Below are positions 15,562-24,349 of a stretch of 30,324 nucleotides of DNA, one piece after another (position 1 is the stretch's first letter; each line of letters starts with the position of its first letter). Source of the DNA: UBA1205 sp045598105 (lineage in GTDB: Bacteria > Bacteroidota > Bacteroidia > Bacteroidales > WCHB1-69); contig JAZLLK010000004.1 of the NCBI GenBank assembly GCA_045598105.1, positions 1-30,324 on the forward strand. Reading direction: 5' to 3'. A program made the translations under genes and the position numbers. The notes beneath the pieces were generated by a model, which searched no databases, was not told the DNA's origin, and saw only the letters and a program-made list of their open reading frames with translations.

Positions 15562-16701
15562 ATGAGATTTATAGTATCTAGTAAATTATTACTCAAGAAT
15601 TTAGAAGTTACCAGCAGCGTGGTTGCCTCTATTAACAATGTACCTGCCACAGGATATGTAAAATTTGAAATTAACAATAACCGACTCACCCTTACCGGTA
15701 CCGATTTGGAAACTACTATTACCACCTCGCTGGACTTGTCAGAAAGTGATGGTGACGGCATTTTTTTGGTATCACCCAAAATGATAATGGACCCTTTGAA
15801 AAAAATGGCGGACCTGCCTGTTGCTTTTAATATAGACGCAGAAAATAACACCATACAATTCACCGGTGATGACAAAAAATACAACACACCCCTGTATGCT
15901 GATGAAGCAAGTGAATTTCCTGAAATTCCAGAAATCAACCCTTTGGGCTCCTTTGAAATAGATTCCAAAATACTGCTCACCGGCATTACCAAAACAGCTT
16001 TTGCCACCGGTTCTGCGGACTTTAGACCTATATTAGGCAGCATATTTTGTGAAATTCAGCCCGAGCACATATCATTTGTAGCTACCGATGCACACCGCCT
16101 GGTACGTTACCGCCACACCGGTGTAAAATCGGAAATATCCCATTCGTTAACATTACCTAAAAAGCCCCTCATGGTATTAAAAGATAAATTAAGCACACTG
16201 GAAGGCAATGTTACCGTATCGTATAATGAAACCAAAGTATGCTTCAACATAGATAAACTCACCATTATATCACGCCTGGTAGAAGGCAAATATCCTAACT
16301 ATGAAGCCGTAATACCCAAGCACAATAATAACATACTTCATATAGACCGCCAAAAGCTTTACAGCAACATTAACAGTGTGGCTTACTATGCTAACCAATC
16401 CACCCATCAAATACGCTTAAAAATATCGGCCAACAACCTTAGCATTACAGCAGAAGATATAGAAATGTCGAACAAAGCCGAATCAAACATGGCTTGCACA
16501 TTTGAGAACATAGATGGCGATGAAAATTTTGAAATAGGTTTCAGCGCCAAGTTCCTGGCAGAAATATTAAGTTACCTGGATAGCGAGGAAGTTTGGTTCA
16601 AATTATCCAATAAGGACTCTGCCGGTCTTATATTCCCGGCAAAAGAGAACTCCGACGAAGAAGAAACACTTATGTTACTCATGCCCATTATGTTGAACTA
16701 A
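15562..16701 (+). CDS. dnaN: DNA polymerase III beta subunit (sliding clamp)
   Basis: A 379-residue ring-forming processivity clamp made of three similar domains (~1-125, 126-250, 251-379). The start MRFIVSSKLLLKNLEVTSSVV is the usual DnaN opening; domain 2 has GSADFRPILGSIFCEI and FVATDAHRLVRYRH; domain 3 has SRLVEGKYPNYEAVIP; the C-terminus ends LMLLMPIMLN, the conserved P-M-x-L/N type end that lines the peptide-binding pocket. An in-frame ATG 57 nt upstream is rejected because it lies inside the terminator hairpin and ahead of the promoter. dnaA and recF are not neighbours here. The next gene, pcm, follows after a hairpin. Confidence 0.95.
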   Translation: MRFIVSSKLLLKNLEVTSSVVASINNVPATGYVKFEINNNRLTLTGTDLETTITTSLDLSESDGDGIFLVSPKMIMDPLKKMADLPVAFNIDAENNTIQFTGDDKKYNTPLYADEASEFPEIPEINPLGSFEIDSKILLTGITKTAFATGSADFRPILGSIFCEIQPEHISFVATDAHRLVRYRHTGVKSEISHSLTLPKKPLMVLKDKLSTLEGNVTVSYNETKVCFNIDKLTIISRLVEGKYPNYEAVIPKHNNNILHIDRQKLYSNINSVAYYANQSTHQIRLKISANNLSITAEDIEMSNKAESNMACTFENIDGDENFEIGFSAKFLAEILSYLDSEEVWFKLSNKDSAGLIFPAKENSDEEETLMLLMPIMLN

Positions 16702-16724
16702 TCACATTACCACACATATATAAT

Positions 16725-16754
16725 ATATAGGGGAAATGAAAATTTCCCCTATAT
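16725..16754 (+). other. Strong hairpin between dnaN and pcm
   Basis: Perfect 13-bp inverted repeat ATATAGGGGAAAT / ATTTCCCCTATAT closing a GAAA loop, 24 nt after the dnaN stop. No T run follows, so it is not a normal intrinsic terminator. It may protect the dnaN mRNA 3' end, act as a processing site, or mask upstream initiation. It buries an upstream in-frame ATG (16736) of the next gene, supporting the start at 16766. Confidence 0.6.
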
Positions 16755-16765
16755 TGTATAACAAT

Positions 16766-17407
16766 ATGAACGATAGCCACATACATAAGGGATTAAGAAA
16801 AAACATGACTGATGACCTGCGGAGCAGGGGCATAGGTAATGAGCAGGTTCTACAGGCCATGCTACAAATACCCCGCCATTTATTTGTTCCCGAAAGCTAT
16901 GGAGCACGCGCCTACGCTGACGCTCCTCTCCCCATAGATTGTGAGCAAACCATATCACAACCCTATACCGTAGCCCGGCAAACTACCCTATTGGAACCGC
17001 AAAAAGGACTTAAAGTACTGGAAATAGGTACCGGAAGCGGCTACCAAACAGCCGTGCTCAAAGCACTAAATATGCATGTATATACCATAGAACGGCATCG
17101 CCGCCTATATGAGCAGGCCATGCTTACCTTCCGCTCCCTATCACTTCACGTAGCATGCAGATTGGGCGACGGCTACGCCGGATGGACCGAATTTGCCCCA
17201 TACGACCGCATACTGGTTACCTGCGGAGCACCCCAATTGCCGTCCAACCTTTTACCTCAATTAAAAATAAATGGCATTATGGTGATTCCGTTGGGTGAAG
17301 GAAAACAAATAATGCACAAAATAATACGCACCGGCCCTAACAACTACACTACTTCTACCCATGGTGAATGCCAATTTGTACCCATGCTGAAAAATATCAA
17401 TATGTAA
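16766..17407 (+). CDS. pcm: Protein-L-isoaspartate O-methyltransferase
   Basis: A 213-residue SAM-dependent methyltransferase that starts repair of isoaspartyl residues in aged proteins. Motifs: the N-terminal HKGLRKNMTDDLRSRGI, IPRHLFVPE (35-43), the family-specific QTISQPYTVA (61-70), SAM motif I LEIGTGSGYQTAVL (85-98), then GDGYAGW and the RILVTCGAP segment, and the C-terminal LPQLKINGIMVIPLG. The longer frame beginning at 16736 adds ten residues, but that ATG lies in the stem of a 13-bp hairpin; the 16766 start gives the usual PCMT length and N-terminus. It lies 64 nt after dnaN with no visible TAnnTTTG box, so it is probably transcribed with dnaN. Confidence 0.92.
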   Translation: MNDSHIHKGLRKNMTDDLRSRGIGNEQVLQAMLQIPRHLFVPESYGARAYADAPLPIDCEQTISQPYTVARQTTLLEPQKGLKVLEIGTGSGYQTAVLKALNMHVYTIERHRRLYEQAMLTFRSLSLHVACRLGDGYAGWTEFAPYDRILVTCGAPQLPSNLLPQLKINGIMVIPLGEGKQIMHKIIRTGPNNYTTSTHGECQFVPMLKNINM

Positions 17408-17468
17408 GTCTCTTTTTTTTAACCTTACACCATTTACATTGTCATATAAAAAATATTATATAATATAA

Positions 17469-20033
17469 ATGAACTCGCACAATAATACACAAAGCAAAAA
17501 ACTACTGTTTTTGCTGTTAACAGCATTATTCTTTACTACAGCTATGGCCCAACAGCCTGATATTCCAGCTACTCAGGCTAACAATAAGCAGGTTTTCCCT
17601 GCCTATGAAAGAAAAGGAAATATAACATGCACTGTGCTGGACGAATCCAATCACCCGTTAGAATATGCTACCGTTACCGTGCTTCACCCTACCGACTCGT
17701 CTATGGTAGCCGGCGGCATTACCAATGAAAAAGGAGTGGTGAATATAAGTGATATACCTTATGGTACCTATATAGTTAAAATAGGATTCATAGGTTACAA
17801 GTCCTCTTTTATTAACAATGTATCTATAAGCAAAGCTAATCCGACCAATAATCTGGGTAAACAAAAAATTAATACCAATACCCGCCAACTGAAAGAAGTA
17901 AAAGTTACCGCTGAAAAGGAAATGATACAAACCAACCTTGACAAACGGGTATTCAATGTGGACAAAAATATAGTTACCGAAGGTGCTACAGGTACCGATA
18001 TATTGGAAAATGTACCTTCAGTATCGGTGGACTTGGACGGCAACGTAAGTTTGAGAGGTTCCACCAGCGTTACCATACTGGTAGATGGTCGCCCTACCAA
18101 CCTTACCATGGACGAAATACCCGCTGACATGATAGAAAGCGTAGAAGTGGTAACCAACCCTTCTGCCCGCTATGAACCTGACGGCATAAGCGGCATTATT
18201 AATGTGGTACTTAAAAAGAAAAAAACAAGAGGATTCAATATAACGGCCAACATAGGGGGAGGCATAAGCGATGATAATGAACACGTGTATTTCAATAAAT
18301 ACAATGCCGGACTCAACCTCAATTTCAGAATGAACAAGGTAAATATTTTTGCCGGTTATAACTATTTTCACTGGGGTATGCACAATAACTCCGACATGAT
18401 ACGTACCAATGTATTTGACAAAGATACTACCATACTTAACCAGCACTCAGCGGGCACCGGTGGCGGCGGCCCGCACAATGTAAGAGCAGGACTGGACTAT
18501 TACATTAATGATTATAACTCCATTTCATTCGAATTGGGCTATAATCGTCGTGCCCATGAACACCAAAACAGCATTACCTCTCTCACTACCAATACTTTTA
18601 ATGACACCATATCTCACTACAGCCAGCAATCACTATCACCGGGGACTCCCTCTAACGGATTTAACGGATCCTTCAATTACACCCATACCTCCCCTACCGT
18701 AAAAGGACGCGAACTCACAGTAGACCTGTTTTTCAGTAACCACGACCGTTACAATGAAGGCAATACCGACAAACACTACTACTTTCCCATGGAACATGCC
18801 TATTATGAAGGTAACCTTACCGATGCCGGCATGCTCATGGCCAATGGTCAGGTGGACTTTGTAACCCCCATAGGCAATGGAGGCAGACTGGAAACAGGAT
18901 ACAAAATACGCTACAAACACGATGTAAACGACTATACATACTATATAGGTGTCAGTCGGGAAGAACGCAGCATAGACTCCTCTCGTAACGAATCCTCTAT
19001 TTACACCGATGTGGTAAACGCCGCTTACCTTATATATTCCAATAGCATACGTACCAAATTCAAATACCAGGCAGGCGTCCGCTTTGAACTGGCCAACAAT
19101 ATATCCCAACTGGAAAAAGCCACTATTTCTCCTGATAGCAGCAAATACACCGCCACCTATTTCAATGTGTTCCCTACCATACATCTGAGATATGATTTTA
19201 ATGATATACACTCCATGCAACTGGGCTATAGCATGCGTGTGGGCAGGCCAAGAGGCATGCAACTGAACCCCTTCCTCAACGATATGGACAAGCTCAACCT
19301 TCGACAGGGTAATAGGGAATTAAAACCGGAATTCACCCACTCCGTAGACCTGGGGTACCTGCTCTGTTATAAAAAGACTACCTTATCGGCCAATGTATTC
19401 TATCGCTACAGATATGATATTATAAGTCAGTACACCTCCCTTATTAATGACTCCACCACCTATACTTCCTACCAAAACCTGAACAACAGCCACTCCTATG
19501 GAGTGGAAATATCATACCAACAGGGACTGTGGAAATTTTGGAATATGAATATTAATGCCAGCCTGTTCCAAACCATAGTAAACGACAGCCTGTACGATGC
19601 CTCACTGCGTAACGACCTGTCATGGCGTATCCGCTGGAATAATACCTTTGTGTTACCCCTTGACTTTACCATACAGTTATCGGCCAACTATCGCTCCAAA
19701 ACCATTACCCTCAATAGTATGGGATTTGAAAGCGGCGGCGCCGGACAAGGCATTATGAACCCCCAATGGAATATAGACTTTGGCGTAAAAAAATCATTCC
19801 TGAACAAAACCCTGTCTATATCACTACAGGTGCGTGACATATTCAATAGCCGGCAAACTCACGTTCTATCCTACGGCACTTCCAATAACGCCTACTACGA
19901 AAGTATAATGGACCAAAGACGTGATTCCAGAAGCGTAAGTCTTACCCTCACCTACTCCTTCTCCAATTATAAAATGAAACCAAAAAAACGCAGAGAAGTA
20001 GATGACGAAAGCGGGGATGATATGATGTTTTAA
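17469..20033 (+). CDS. Outer-membrane beta-barrel protein of the TonB-dependent receptor family
   Basis: 854 residues. The signal peptide ends at AMA-QQ (about residue 27). Residues ~50-130 are a carboxypeptidase-regulatory-like Ig domain (ITCTVLDESNHPLEYATVTV ... GITNEKG), ~150-240 a TonB plug-like domain (LENVPSVSVDLDGNVSLRGS, TILVDGRPT, IESVEVVTNPSARYEPDGIS, GIINVVLKK), and the rest a ~600-residue barrel of alternating strands of the OMP_b-brl_3 type, ending in SVSLTLTYSFSN plus a short charged tail. No TonB box is obvious before the Ig domain. Such proteins take up unknown ligands across the outer membrane. There is no SusD partner next to it. It starts 61 nt after pcm with no clear promoter; the ExbB/ExbD/TonB operon lies ~3 kb downstream. 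Confidence 0.88.
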   Translation: MNSHNNTQSKKLLFLLLTALFFTTAMAQQPDIPATQANNKQVFPAYERKGNITCTVLDESNHPLEYATVTVLHPTDSSMVAGGITNEKGVVNISDIPYGTYIVKIGFIGYKSSFINNVSISKANPTNNLGKQKINTNTRQLKEVKVTAEKEMIQTNLDKRVFNVDKNIVTEGATGTDILENVPSVSVDLDGNVSLRGSTSVTILVDGRPTNLTMDEIPADMIESVEVVTNPSARYEPDGISGIINVVLKKKKTRGFNITANIGGGISDDNEHVYFNKYNAGLNLNFRMNKVNIFAGYNYFHWGMHNNSDMIRTNVFDKDTTILNQHSAGTGGGGPHNVRAGLDYYINDYNSISFELGYNRRAHEHQNSITSLTTNTFNDTISHYSQQSLSPGTPSNGFNGSFNYTHTSPTVKGRELTVDLFFSNHDRYNEGNTDKHYYFPMEHAYYEGNLTDAGMLMANGQVDFVTPIGNGGRLETGYKIRYKHDVNDYTYYIGVSREERSIDSSRNESSIYTDVVNAAYLIYSNSIRTKFKYQAGVRFELANNISQLEKATISPDSSKYTATYFNVFPTIHLRYDFNDIHSMQLGYSMRVGRPRGMQLNPFLNDMDKLNLRQGNRELKPEFTHSVDLGYLLCYKKTTLSANVFYRYRYDIISQYTSLINDSTTYTSYQNLNNSHSYGVEISYQQGLWKFWNMNINASLFQTIVNDSLYDASLRNDLSWRIRWNNTFVLPLDFTIQLSANYRSKTITLNSMGFESGGAGQGIMNPQWNIDFGVKKSFLNKTLSISLQVRDIFNSRQTHVLSYGTSNNAYYESIMDQRRDSRSVSLTLTYSFSNYKMKPKKRREVDDESGDDMMF

Positions 20034-20180
20034 CTATTGCCGTCCGCAACTGACAAATATTATAAAAATAAACTCTAATATTATAAAAATATAGTTTTTC
20101 ACAACAATAAAAAAAAACTTTAAACTTATTTTGAAGTTATTACATTTTCAATTTAAAAACAACACAATATTCATGCACGT

Positions 20181-20216
20181 AAAAAAAAGACCTCCGTGAT
20201 GGAGGTCTTTTTTTTT
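20181..20216. terminator. Bidirectional terminator between the barrel protein and the FAH gene
   Basis: Perfect 15-bp stem A8-GACCTCC / GGAGGTC-T8 with a 5-nt loop GTGAT and T/A tracts on both sides. It serves both convergent genes: 147 nt after the barrel stop and 24 nt beyond the FAH-family stop. Confidence 0.9.
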
Positions 20217-20240
20217 AAAGGACGCATAACGGCCGGGCAG

Positions 20241-20852
20241 CTATCGTACATAAAAATCAAGCATAAGCCTATCTTCCATATAGGCCTGCAAATGATCACC
20301 TATATGCACCTGACCCACCCCCTTGGGGGTTCCCGTAAATATTAAATCTCCCATTTTAATACTATAATACTCCGACACATGTGTAATAATATCATCCACC
20401 GTGAATATCATATCGGCCGTGTGTCCGCACTGCACTTCCTGCCCGTTGAGCAGCAACTTAAAATGTATATCCTGCACATTAGGATATAAAGAAAGAGGAA
20501 CAAAGGCACTTATGGGAGCCGCCCCGTCAAATCCCTTGGCTATTTCCCACGGACGACCATGAGCTATACACTCCCGCTGAATATCACGGGCAGTAAAATC
20601 TATGCCCAGCCCCACTTCGGAGTAATACGTATGGGCATAGCGTTTTTGAATACACTTACCTACCTTGCCTATACGCACCACCAATTCCAGTTCATATTGC
20701 ACATCCTGACTAAAATCGGGCAGAAAAAAAGGACGGTTTTTTATGATTATTGCCGTATCGGGCTTAAGAAAGAACACCGGCTTATCAGGAAAGGCAATGC
20801 CCATTTCCTTCATGTGCTCTTTATAATTCATGCCCACACATATTATTTTCAT
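20241..20852 (-). CDS. Fumarylacetoacetate hydrolase (FAH) family protein
   Basis: A 203-residue cytosolic enzyme of the FAH family, the short single-domain type that includes acylpyruvate hydrolases, oxaloacetate tautomerases and decarboxylases. Divalent metal ligands are recognisable: Glu54 and Glu56 in VQYELELVVR and Asp85 in GLGIDFTARDIQ. Further family marks are GMNYKEH (7-13), PWEIAKGFDGAAPIS (101-115) and the C-terminal GDLIFTGTPKGVG. The N-terminus MKIICVGMNY is standard. It lies 82 nt downstream of gyrB, behind a gyrB terminator, and no TAnnTTTG box is visible in the gap, so its transcription may depend on leak-through. The exact substrate cannot be assigned. Confidence 0.88.
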   Translation of the reverse strand: MKIICVGMNYKEHMKEMGIAFPDKPVFFLKPDTAIIIKNRPFFLPDFSQDVQYELELVVRIGKVGKCIQKRYAHTYYSEVGLGIDFTARDIQRECIAHGRPWEIAKGFDGAAPISAFVPLSLYPNVQDIHFKLLLNGQEVQCGHTADMIFTVDDIITHVSEYYSIKMGDLIFTGTPKGVGQVHIGDHLQAYMEDRLMLDFYVR

Positions 20853-20874
20853 ATTACCTTATATGTTTATTACA

Positions 20875-20912
20875 TAAAAAAAGCATGCGCAACCCCATTA
20901 GCAGCACATGCT
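20875..20912 (-). terminator. Intrinsic terminator after gyrB
   Basis: On the minus strand AGCATGTGC pairs with GCGCATGCT (plus coordinates 20904-20912 and 20882-20890, one G-T wobble) around a 13-nt loop, followed by seven T. It starts 22 nt past the gyrB stop. Confidence 0.75.
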
Positions 20913-20934
20913 ATACTTATACATAATACCATGG

Positions 20935-22905
20935 CTATGCATCTATATTGGCATAACGGGCATTCTGCTCTATAAATTCCCTACGCGGCGGCACATCATC
21001 TCCCATTAACATGGAGAATATGTAATCGGCCTGCATGGCATTTTCCATGGTAACCCTACGCAATGTACGACGGGCAGGATCCATGGTGGTTTCCCACAAC
21101 TGCGTATCATTCATTTCGCCCAAACCCTTGTAGCGTTGTACGTGCACACCTTTGTCTTTGCCCTGCTCCTGCATTTGGTTAATAAGAGCTATACGCTCTT
21201 CCTCAGTCCAGCAGTAACGCTCATCATTGCCTTTTTTCACCTGATATAACGGAGGCGTAGCTATATACACATAACCCGATTCTATCATTTCACGCATGTA
21301 ACGATAGAAGAATGTAAGCAACAATGTGGCTATGTGACTTCCGTCCACATCGGCATCGGTCATAATTATCACCTTGTGATAACGCAACTTCTCCATGTTC
21401 AAAGCACTGCTGTCTTCACTGGTGCCTATGCTTACGCCTAATGCCGTGTAAATATTCTTTATTTCCTCATTATCAAGCACATGATGACGAGGAGCTTTTT
21501 CCACATTCAATATTTTACCTCGCAAAGGCAATATAGCCTGTGTTTTATTGTCACGCCCCTGCTTGGCAGTACCACCTGCCGAATCACCCTCCACGAGGAA
21601 CAATTCACAGTTTTCGGGATTTTTATCGGAGCAGTCGGCCAATTTGCCCGGCAACCCAAACCCTGCCAAAGCTCCTTTACGCTGCACCAATTCACGGGCT
21701 TTACGCGCCGCATGACGGGCTTGTGCTGCCAAAATCACTTTATCTACTATGGAACGGGCTTCTTGCGGATGCTCTTCTAAATATAAGGACAACATGCGGT
21801 TGACTATTTTGGCTACCACCGGATCCACTTCTCCGTTACCTAACTTGGTTTTAGTTTGCCCTTCAAATTGCGGCTCGGCTACCTTTACCGATATTACCGC
21901 CGTAAGTCCTTCACGAAAATCGGCAGGATCTATATCAAATTTCAACTTGGCCAACAAGCCTTTTTGGTCAGCATACTCTTTTAATGTTTTGGTAAGGCCT
22001 CTACGAAAACCTGTAAGATGAGTACCGCCTTCTATAGTATTAATATTATTTACATAAGAATGTAAATTTTCCGAATAGGAAGCAGTATATTGCATGGCTA
22101 CTTCCACGGGCACACCATTTTCTTCACCTTCTATGCAAATAGGCTCTTTCATAAGCTTTTCTTTACCCGTACTATCCAAATAGGTAATAAAATCCTTCAA
22201 GCCGTTCTCCGAATAAAAAGTGTCAGCATGACGAGCCTCACCTTCTGCCACTTCACGCATATCGGTAATACTAAGATGTATGCCTTTATTCAAATAGGCC
22301 AACTCCCTTAAGCGGGCTGCCAAAGTATCGTATTTATATACACTTACCGAAAATATAGAATCATCAGGTGTAAAATACACATAGGTACCGTGCTTGTCGG
22401 AAGCCCCTACCTCCTTAACGGGATATTCGGGCTTACCGTAATGATACTCCTGCACATAATGCTTACCGTTACGATATACCTCCACACGCAAATACTTTGA
22501 CAACGCATTCACACAGGATACACCTACACCATGCAAACCGCCTGATACTTTATAGGAACCTTTATCAAATTTACCGCCGGCATGCAACACCGTAAGCACC
22601 ACCTCCAAAGCAGAACGCTTTTCTTTAGCGTGCATATCGGTGGGAATACCTCTACCGTCATCTAATACGCTAATGGAGTTATCAGGATGTATGCATACTT
22701 CTATATTATGACAATAGCCTGCCAAGGCCTCGTCAATGGAATTATCCACCACCTCATACACCAAATGATGTAATCCCCTTTCTCCTATATCACCTATATA
22801 CATAGCAGGACGCTTACGTACTGCTTCCAATCCTTCCAATACTTGAATATTACTGGCATCGTAATTGGCTTGTGCCGTCATGTTATTTTCCTCTATTTCA
22901 CTCAT
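20935..22905 (-). CDS. gyrB: DNA gyrase subunit B
   Basis: A 656-residue ATPase/TOPRIM subunit of gyrase, which introduces negative supercoils with GyrA. The GHKL ATPase motifs are clear: EVVDNSIDEA (51-60), DDGRGIP (82-88) and GGLHGVGVS (122-130). QTKTKLGN (350-357) holds the conserved ATP-sensing lysine. TOPRIM motifs are VEGDSAGG (438-445) and DADVDGSHI (517-525); RYKGLGEM (591-598) is in the C-terminal GyrB signature. PLRGKILNVEKA (460-471) is also typical. The length suits GyrB without the enterobacterial insert; ParE is the main alternative and is less likely given the Bacteroidota-like sequence. Start at the ATG at 22905; the first ~15 residues are variable, so the ATG 24 nt downstream is possible. 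Promoter at 22940-22959. Confidence 0.93.
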   Translation of the reverse strand: MSEIEENNMTAQANYDASNIQVLEGLEAVRKRPAMYIGDIGERGLHHLVYEVVDNSIDEALAGYCHNIEVCIHPDNSISVLDDGRGIPTDMHAKEKRSALEVVLTVLHAGGKFDKGSYKVSGGLHGVGVSCVNALSKYLRVEVYRNGKHYVQEYHYGKPEYPVKEVGASDKHGTYVYFTPDDSIFSVSVYKYDTLAARLRELAYLNKGIHLSITDMREVAEGEARHADTFYSENGLKDFITYLDSTGKEKLMKEPICIEGEENGVPVEVAMQYTASYSENLHSYVNNINTIEGGTHLTGFRRGLTKTLKEYADQKGLLAKLKFDIDPADFREGLTAVISVKVAEPQFEGQTKTKLGNGEVDPVVAKIVNRMLSLYLEEHPQEARSIVDKVILAAQARHAARKARELVQRKGALAGFGLPGKLADCSDKNPENCELFLVEGDSAGGTAKQGRDNKTQAILPLRGKILNVEKAPRHHVLDNEEIKNIYTALGVSIGTSEDSSALNMEKLRYHKVIIMTDADVDGSHIATLLLTFFYRYMREMIESGYVYIATPPLYQVKKGNDERYCWTEEERIALINQMQEQGKDKGVHVQRYKGLGEMNDTQLWETTMDPARRTLRRVTMENAMQADYIFSMLMGDDVPPRREFIEQNARYANIDA

Positions 22906-22939
22906 TATTAATGAATTATTATTTCTATTCTTTAAATAA

Positions 22940-22959
22940 CAAAGATACTATTTTTTTTT
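22940..22959 (-). promoter_or_regulatory. Promoter of gyrB
   Basis: On the minus strand A9-TAG-TATCTTTG, the -7 box being plus coordinates 22940-22947, 34 nt upstream of the gyrB ATG. Again an A-tract sits exactly 3 nt upstream of the box. Confidence 0.6.
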
Positions 22960-23185
22960 GGAAATACCTAAAAAAAAAGCACTGATTTATTAACATTTTT
23001 ATAAACAAATCCGACTTTTGCACATACACATAACACTTTTATTTACAACATATTATGATTTTCACAAGAAAAATACCGTTTAAAAAGATTTTTATGCGCA
23101 TTTTTGGCTTTGCAGGCGGGGCATATTCACAAAAACATGTTGAAAAAAGTATAAAAAAACTGCCGGAATATAGTTGTTTGTGTTC

Positions 23186-23193
23186 TATATTTG
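23186..23193 (+). promoter_or_regulatory. Promoter -7 box of the exbB-exbD-tonB-folC operon
   Basis: TATATTTG followed by CA, 26 nt upstream of the exbB ATG. It lacks the A-tract seen at several other promoters here. Confidence 0.5.
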
Positions 23194-23219
23194 CACATTA
23201 TATATAAAACAATAGAAAT

Positions 23220-23909
23220 ATGTTGCATACCATTTTATTACAAGCAGATGCGGTAAGCGAAATGATAGAACCGCATGAAGAAAAATTGAGTATTATCAGT
23301 TTATTATTTGACAAAGGCAGTATATGGATTACCATACCGCTTATAGTGATATCCTGCATTATAGTCTATATATTTATAGACAGGTACATGGCCATAAACA
23401 AGGCTGCTAAAGATGACACCAACCTTATGAACAATATACGGGACAACATTCACAATAACCGCTTGGATGCTGCTCTTGCCCTATGCAAAGGTACTGACAC
23501 ACCCATAGCACGCATGATAGAAAAGGGTTTATCACGTTTAGGCAGGCCTCTGTCCGATATTAACGAAACCATATCTAATGTAGGTCAGCTGGAAGTATCC
23601 CGGCTGGAAAAAGGCATGAGCACCATATCTACCTTATCCAGCATAGCACCCATGTTAGGTTTTTTAGGTACGGTTACAGGTATGATAGTTGCCTTTCATG
23701 ACATGTCCACTGCCGGCAATAATTTGGAAATAGCCGACCTTGCCAGCGGTATATACACCGCCCTTATCACCACAGCCAGCGGCTTGGTAGTAGGTATTAT
23801 AGGGTACATATGCTATAACATGCTGGTAGCAAAAATCAATCACGTAGTATTTTTGCTTGAAGCCAGAGCTACCGAATTCATGGACTTATTACACGAACCT
23901 GCTAAATAA
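23220..23909 (+). CDS. exbB: MotA/TolQ/ExbB proton channel family protein
   Basis: A 229-residue inner-membrane protein. It should form the pentameric stator which, with ExbD, uses the proton gradient to drive TonB. Three transmembrane segments are seen (~36-56, 136-160, 178-204) separated by a cytoplasmic loop. The signature SIAPMLGFLGTVTGMIVAF (141-159) and the LASGIYTALITTASGLVVGI stretch (174-193) are the conserved TolQ/ExbB channel helices. It is the first gene of an operon with ExbD (6-nt gap), a TonB-like protein and folC. ExbB rather than TolQ is chosen because the third gene has a TonB-like C-terminus and no tolA, tolB or pal is present. Confidence 0.9.
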   Translation: MLHTILLQADAVSEMIEPHEEKLSIISLLFDKGSIWITIPLIVISCIIVYIFIDRYMAINKAAKDDTNLMNNIRDNIHNNRLDAALALCKGTDTPIARMIEKGLSRLGRPLSDINETISNVGQLEVSRLEKGMSTISTLSSIAPMLGFLGTVTGMIVAFHDMSTAGNNLEIADLASGIYTALITTASGLVVGIIGYICYNMLVAKINHVVFLLEARATEFMDLLHEPAK

Positions 23910-23915
23910 CATATT

Positions 23916-24347
23916 ATGGCTATAAAATCAAGATTTAAGTCAGGGGTAGAATTCAATATGTCCACACAGGCCGACCTTGTGTTTTTACTATTGATATTCT
24001 TTATGATCACCTCTACCCTGGTAAGCCCTAATGCCATTAAGCTATTGTTACCCAATAGTTCCAGCAAAACGGCCAGCAAGCAAAGTTTTGAAGTGTACAT
24101 CAGTGAAAATCTGGAATACACCATCAGCCAAGGCAAAACGCTCATACCTGTAAGTGAAGAGGAATTAGCCAATGCCATGGACGAACGCCTGCAAGCCGAA
24201 ACGGATGATGCCTCGGTGGTAATACGTGCCGATAAAAGCGTGCCCGTGCAGAATCTGGTATATGTGATAGATGCGGTAAACACCGTAAACGAAACACAAA
24301 ACAAGCAACATAAAGTGATATTAGCCACAGCCCCCAAGAAAGAATAA
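23916..24347 (+). CDS. exbD: ExbD/TolR family biopolymer transport protein
   Basis: 143 residues. One transmembrane helix (about 20-36) follows a short basic cytoplasmic N-terminus, and the remainder is a periplasmic domain. Asp20, at the start of the helix in TQADLVFLLLIFFMITSTLV, sits where the conserved proton-carrying Asp of ExbD/TolR lies. The periplasmic part ends with the VVIRADKSVPVQNLVYVIDAVN pattern typical of the family. It partners ExbB in the proton-driven motor. It is packed between exbB (6 nt) and the tonB-like gene (2-nt gap), so translation is probably coupled. Confidence 0.9.
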   Translation: MAIKSRFKSGVEFNMSTQADLVFLLLIFFMITSTLVSPNAIKLLLPNSSSKTASKQSFEVYISENLEYTISQGKTLIPVSEEELANAMDERLQAETDDASVVIRADKSVPVQNLVYVIDAVNTVNETQNKQHKVILATAPKKE

Positions 24348-24349
24348 CC

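Larger units (their letters stand above)
22906..23219. other. Divergent intergenic region gyrB-exbB (314 nt)
   Basis: Contains the minus-strand gyrB promoter at its left end and the plus-strand exbB promoter at its right end. The ~220 nt between is A/T-rich apart from a GC-rich patch near 23115-23121. I see no DnaA-box cluster, small gene or convincing structured RNA. Confidence 0.55.

Noticed and set aside
16736..16765. Upstream ATG extending Pcm by ten residues
   Set aside because: It is buried in a 13-bp stem and the extension does not match the family; the 16766 start gives the normal N-terminus.
15451..23219. Replication origin near dnaN and gyrB
   Set aside because: dnaA and recF are absent, the two genes are on opposite strands, and I saw no cluster of TTATCCACA-like boxes in the intergenic regions; a single partial match lies inside gyrB coding sequence.
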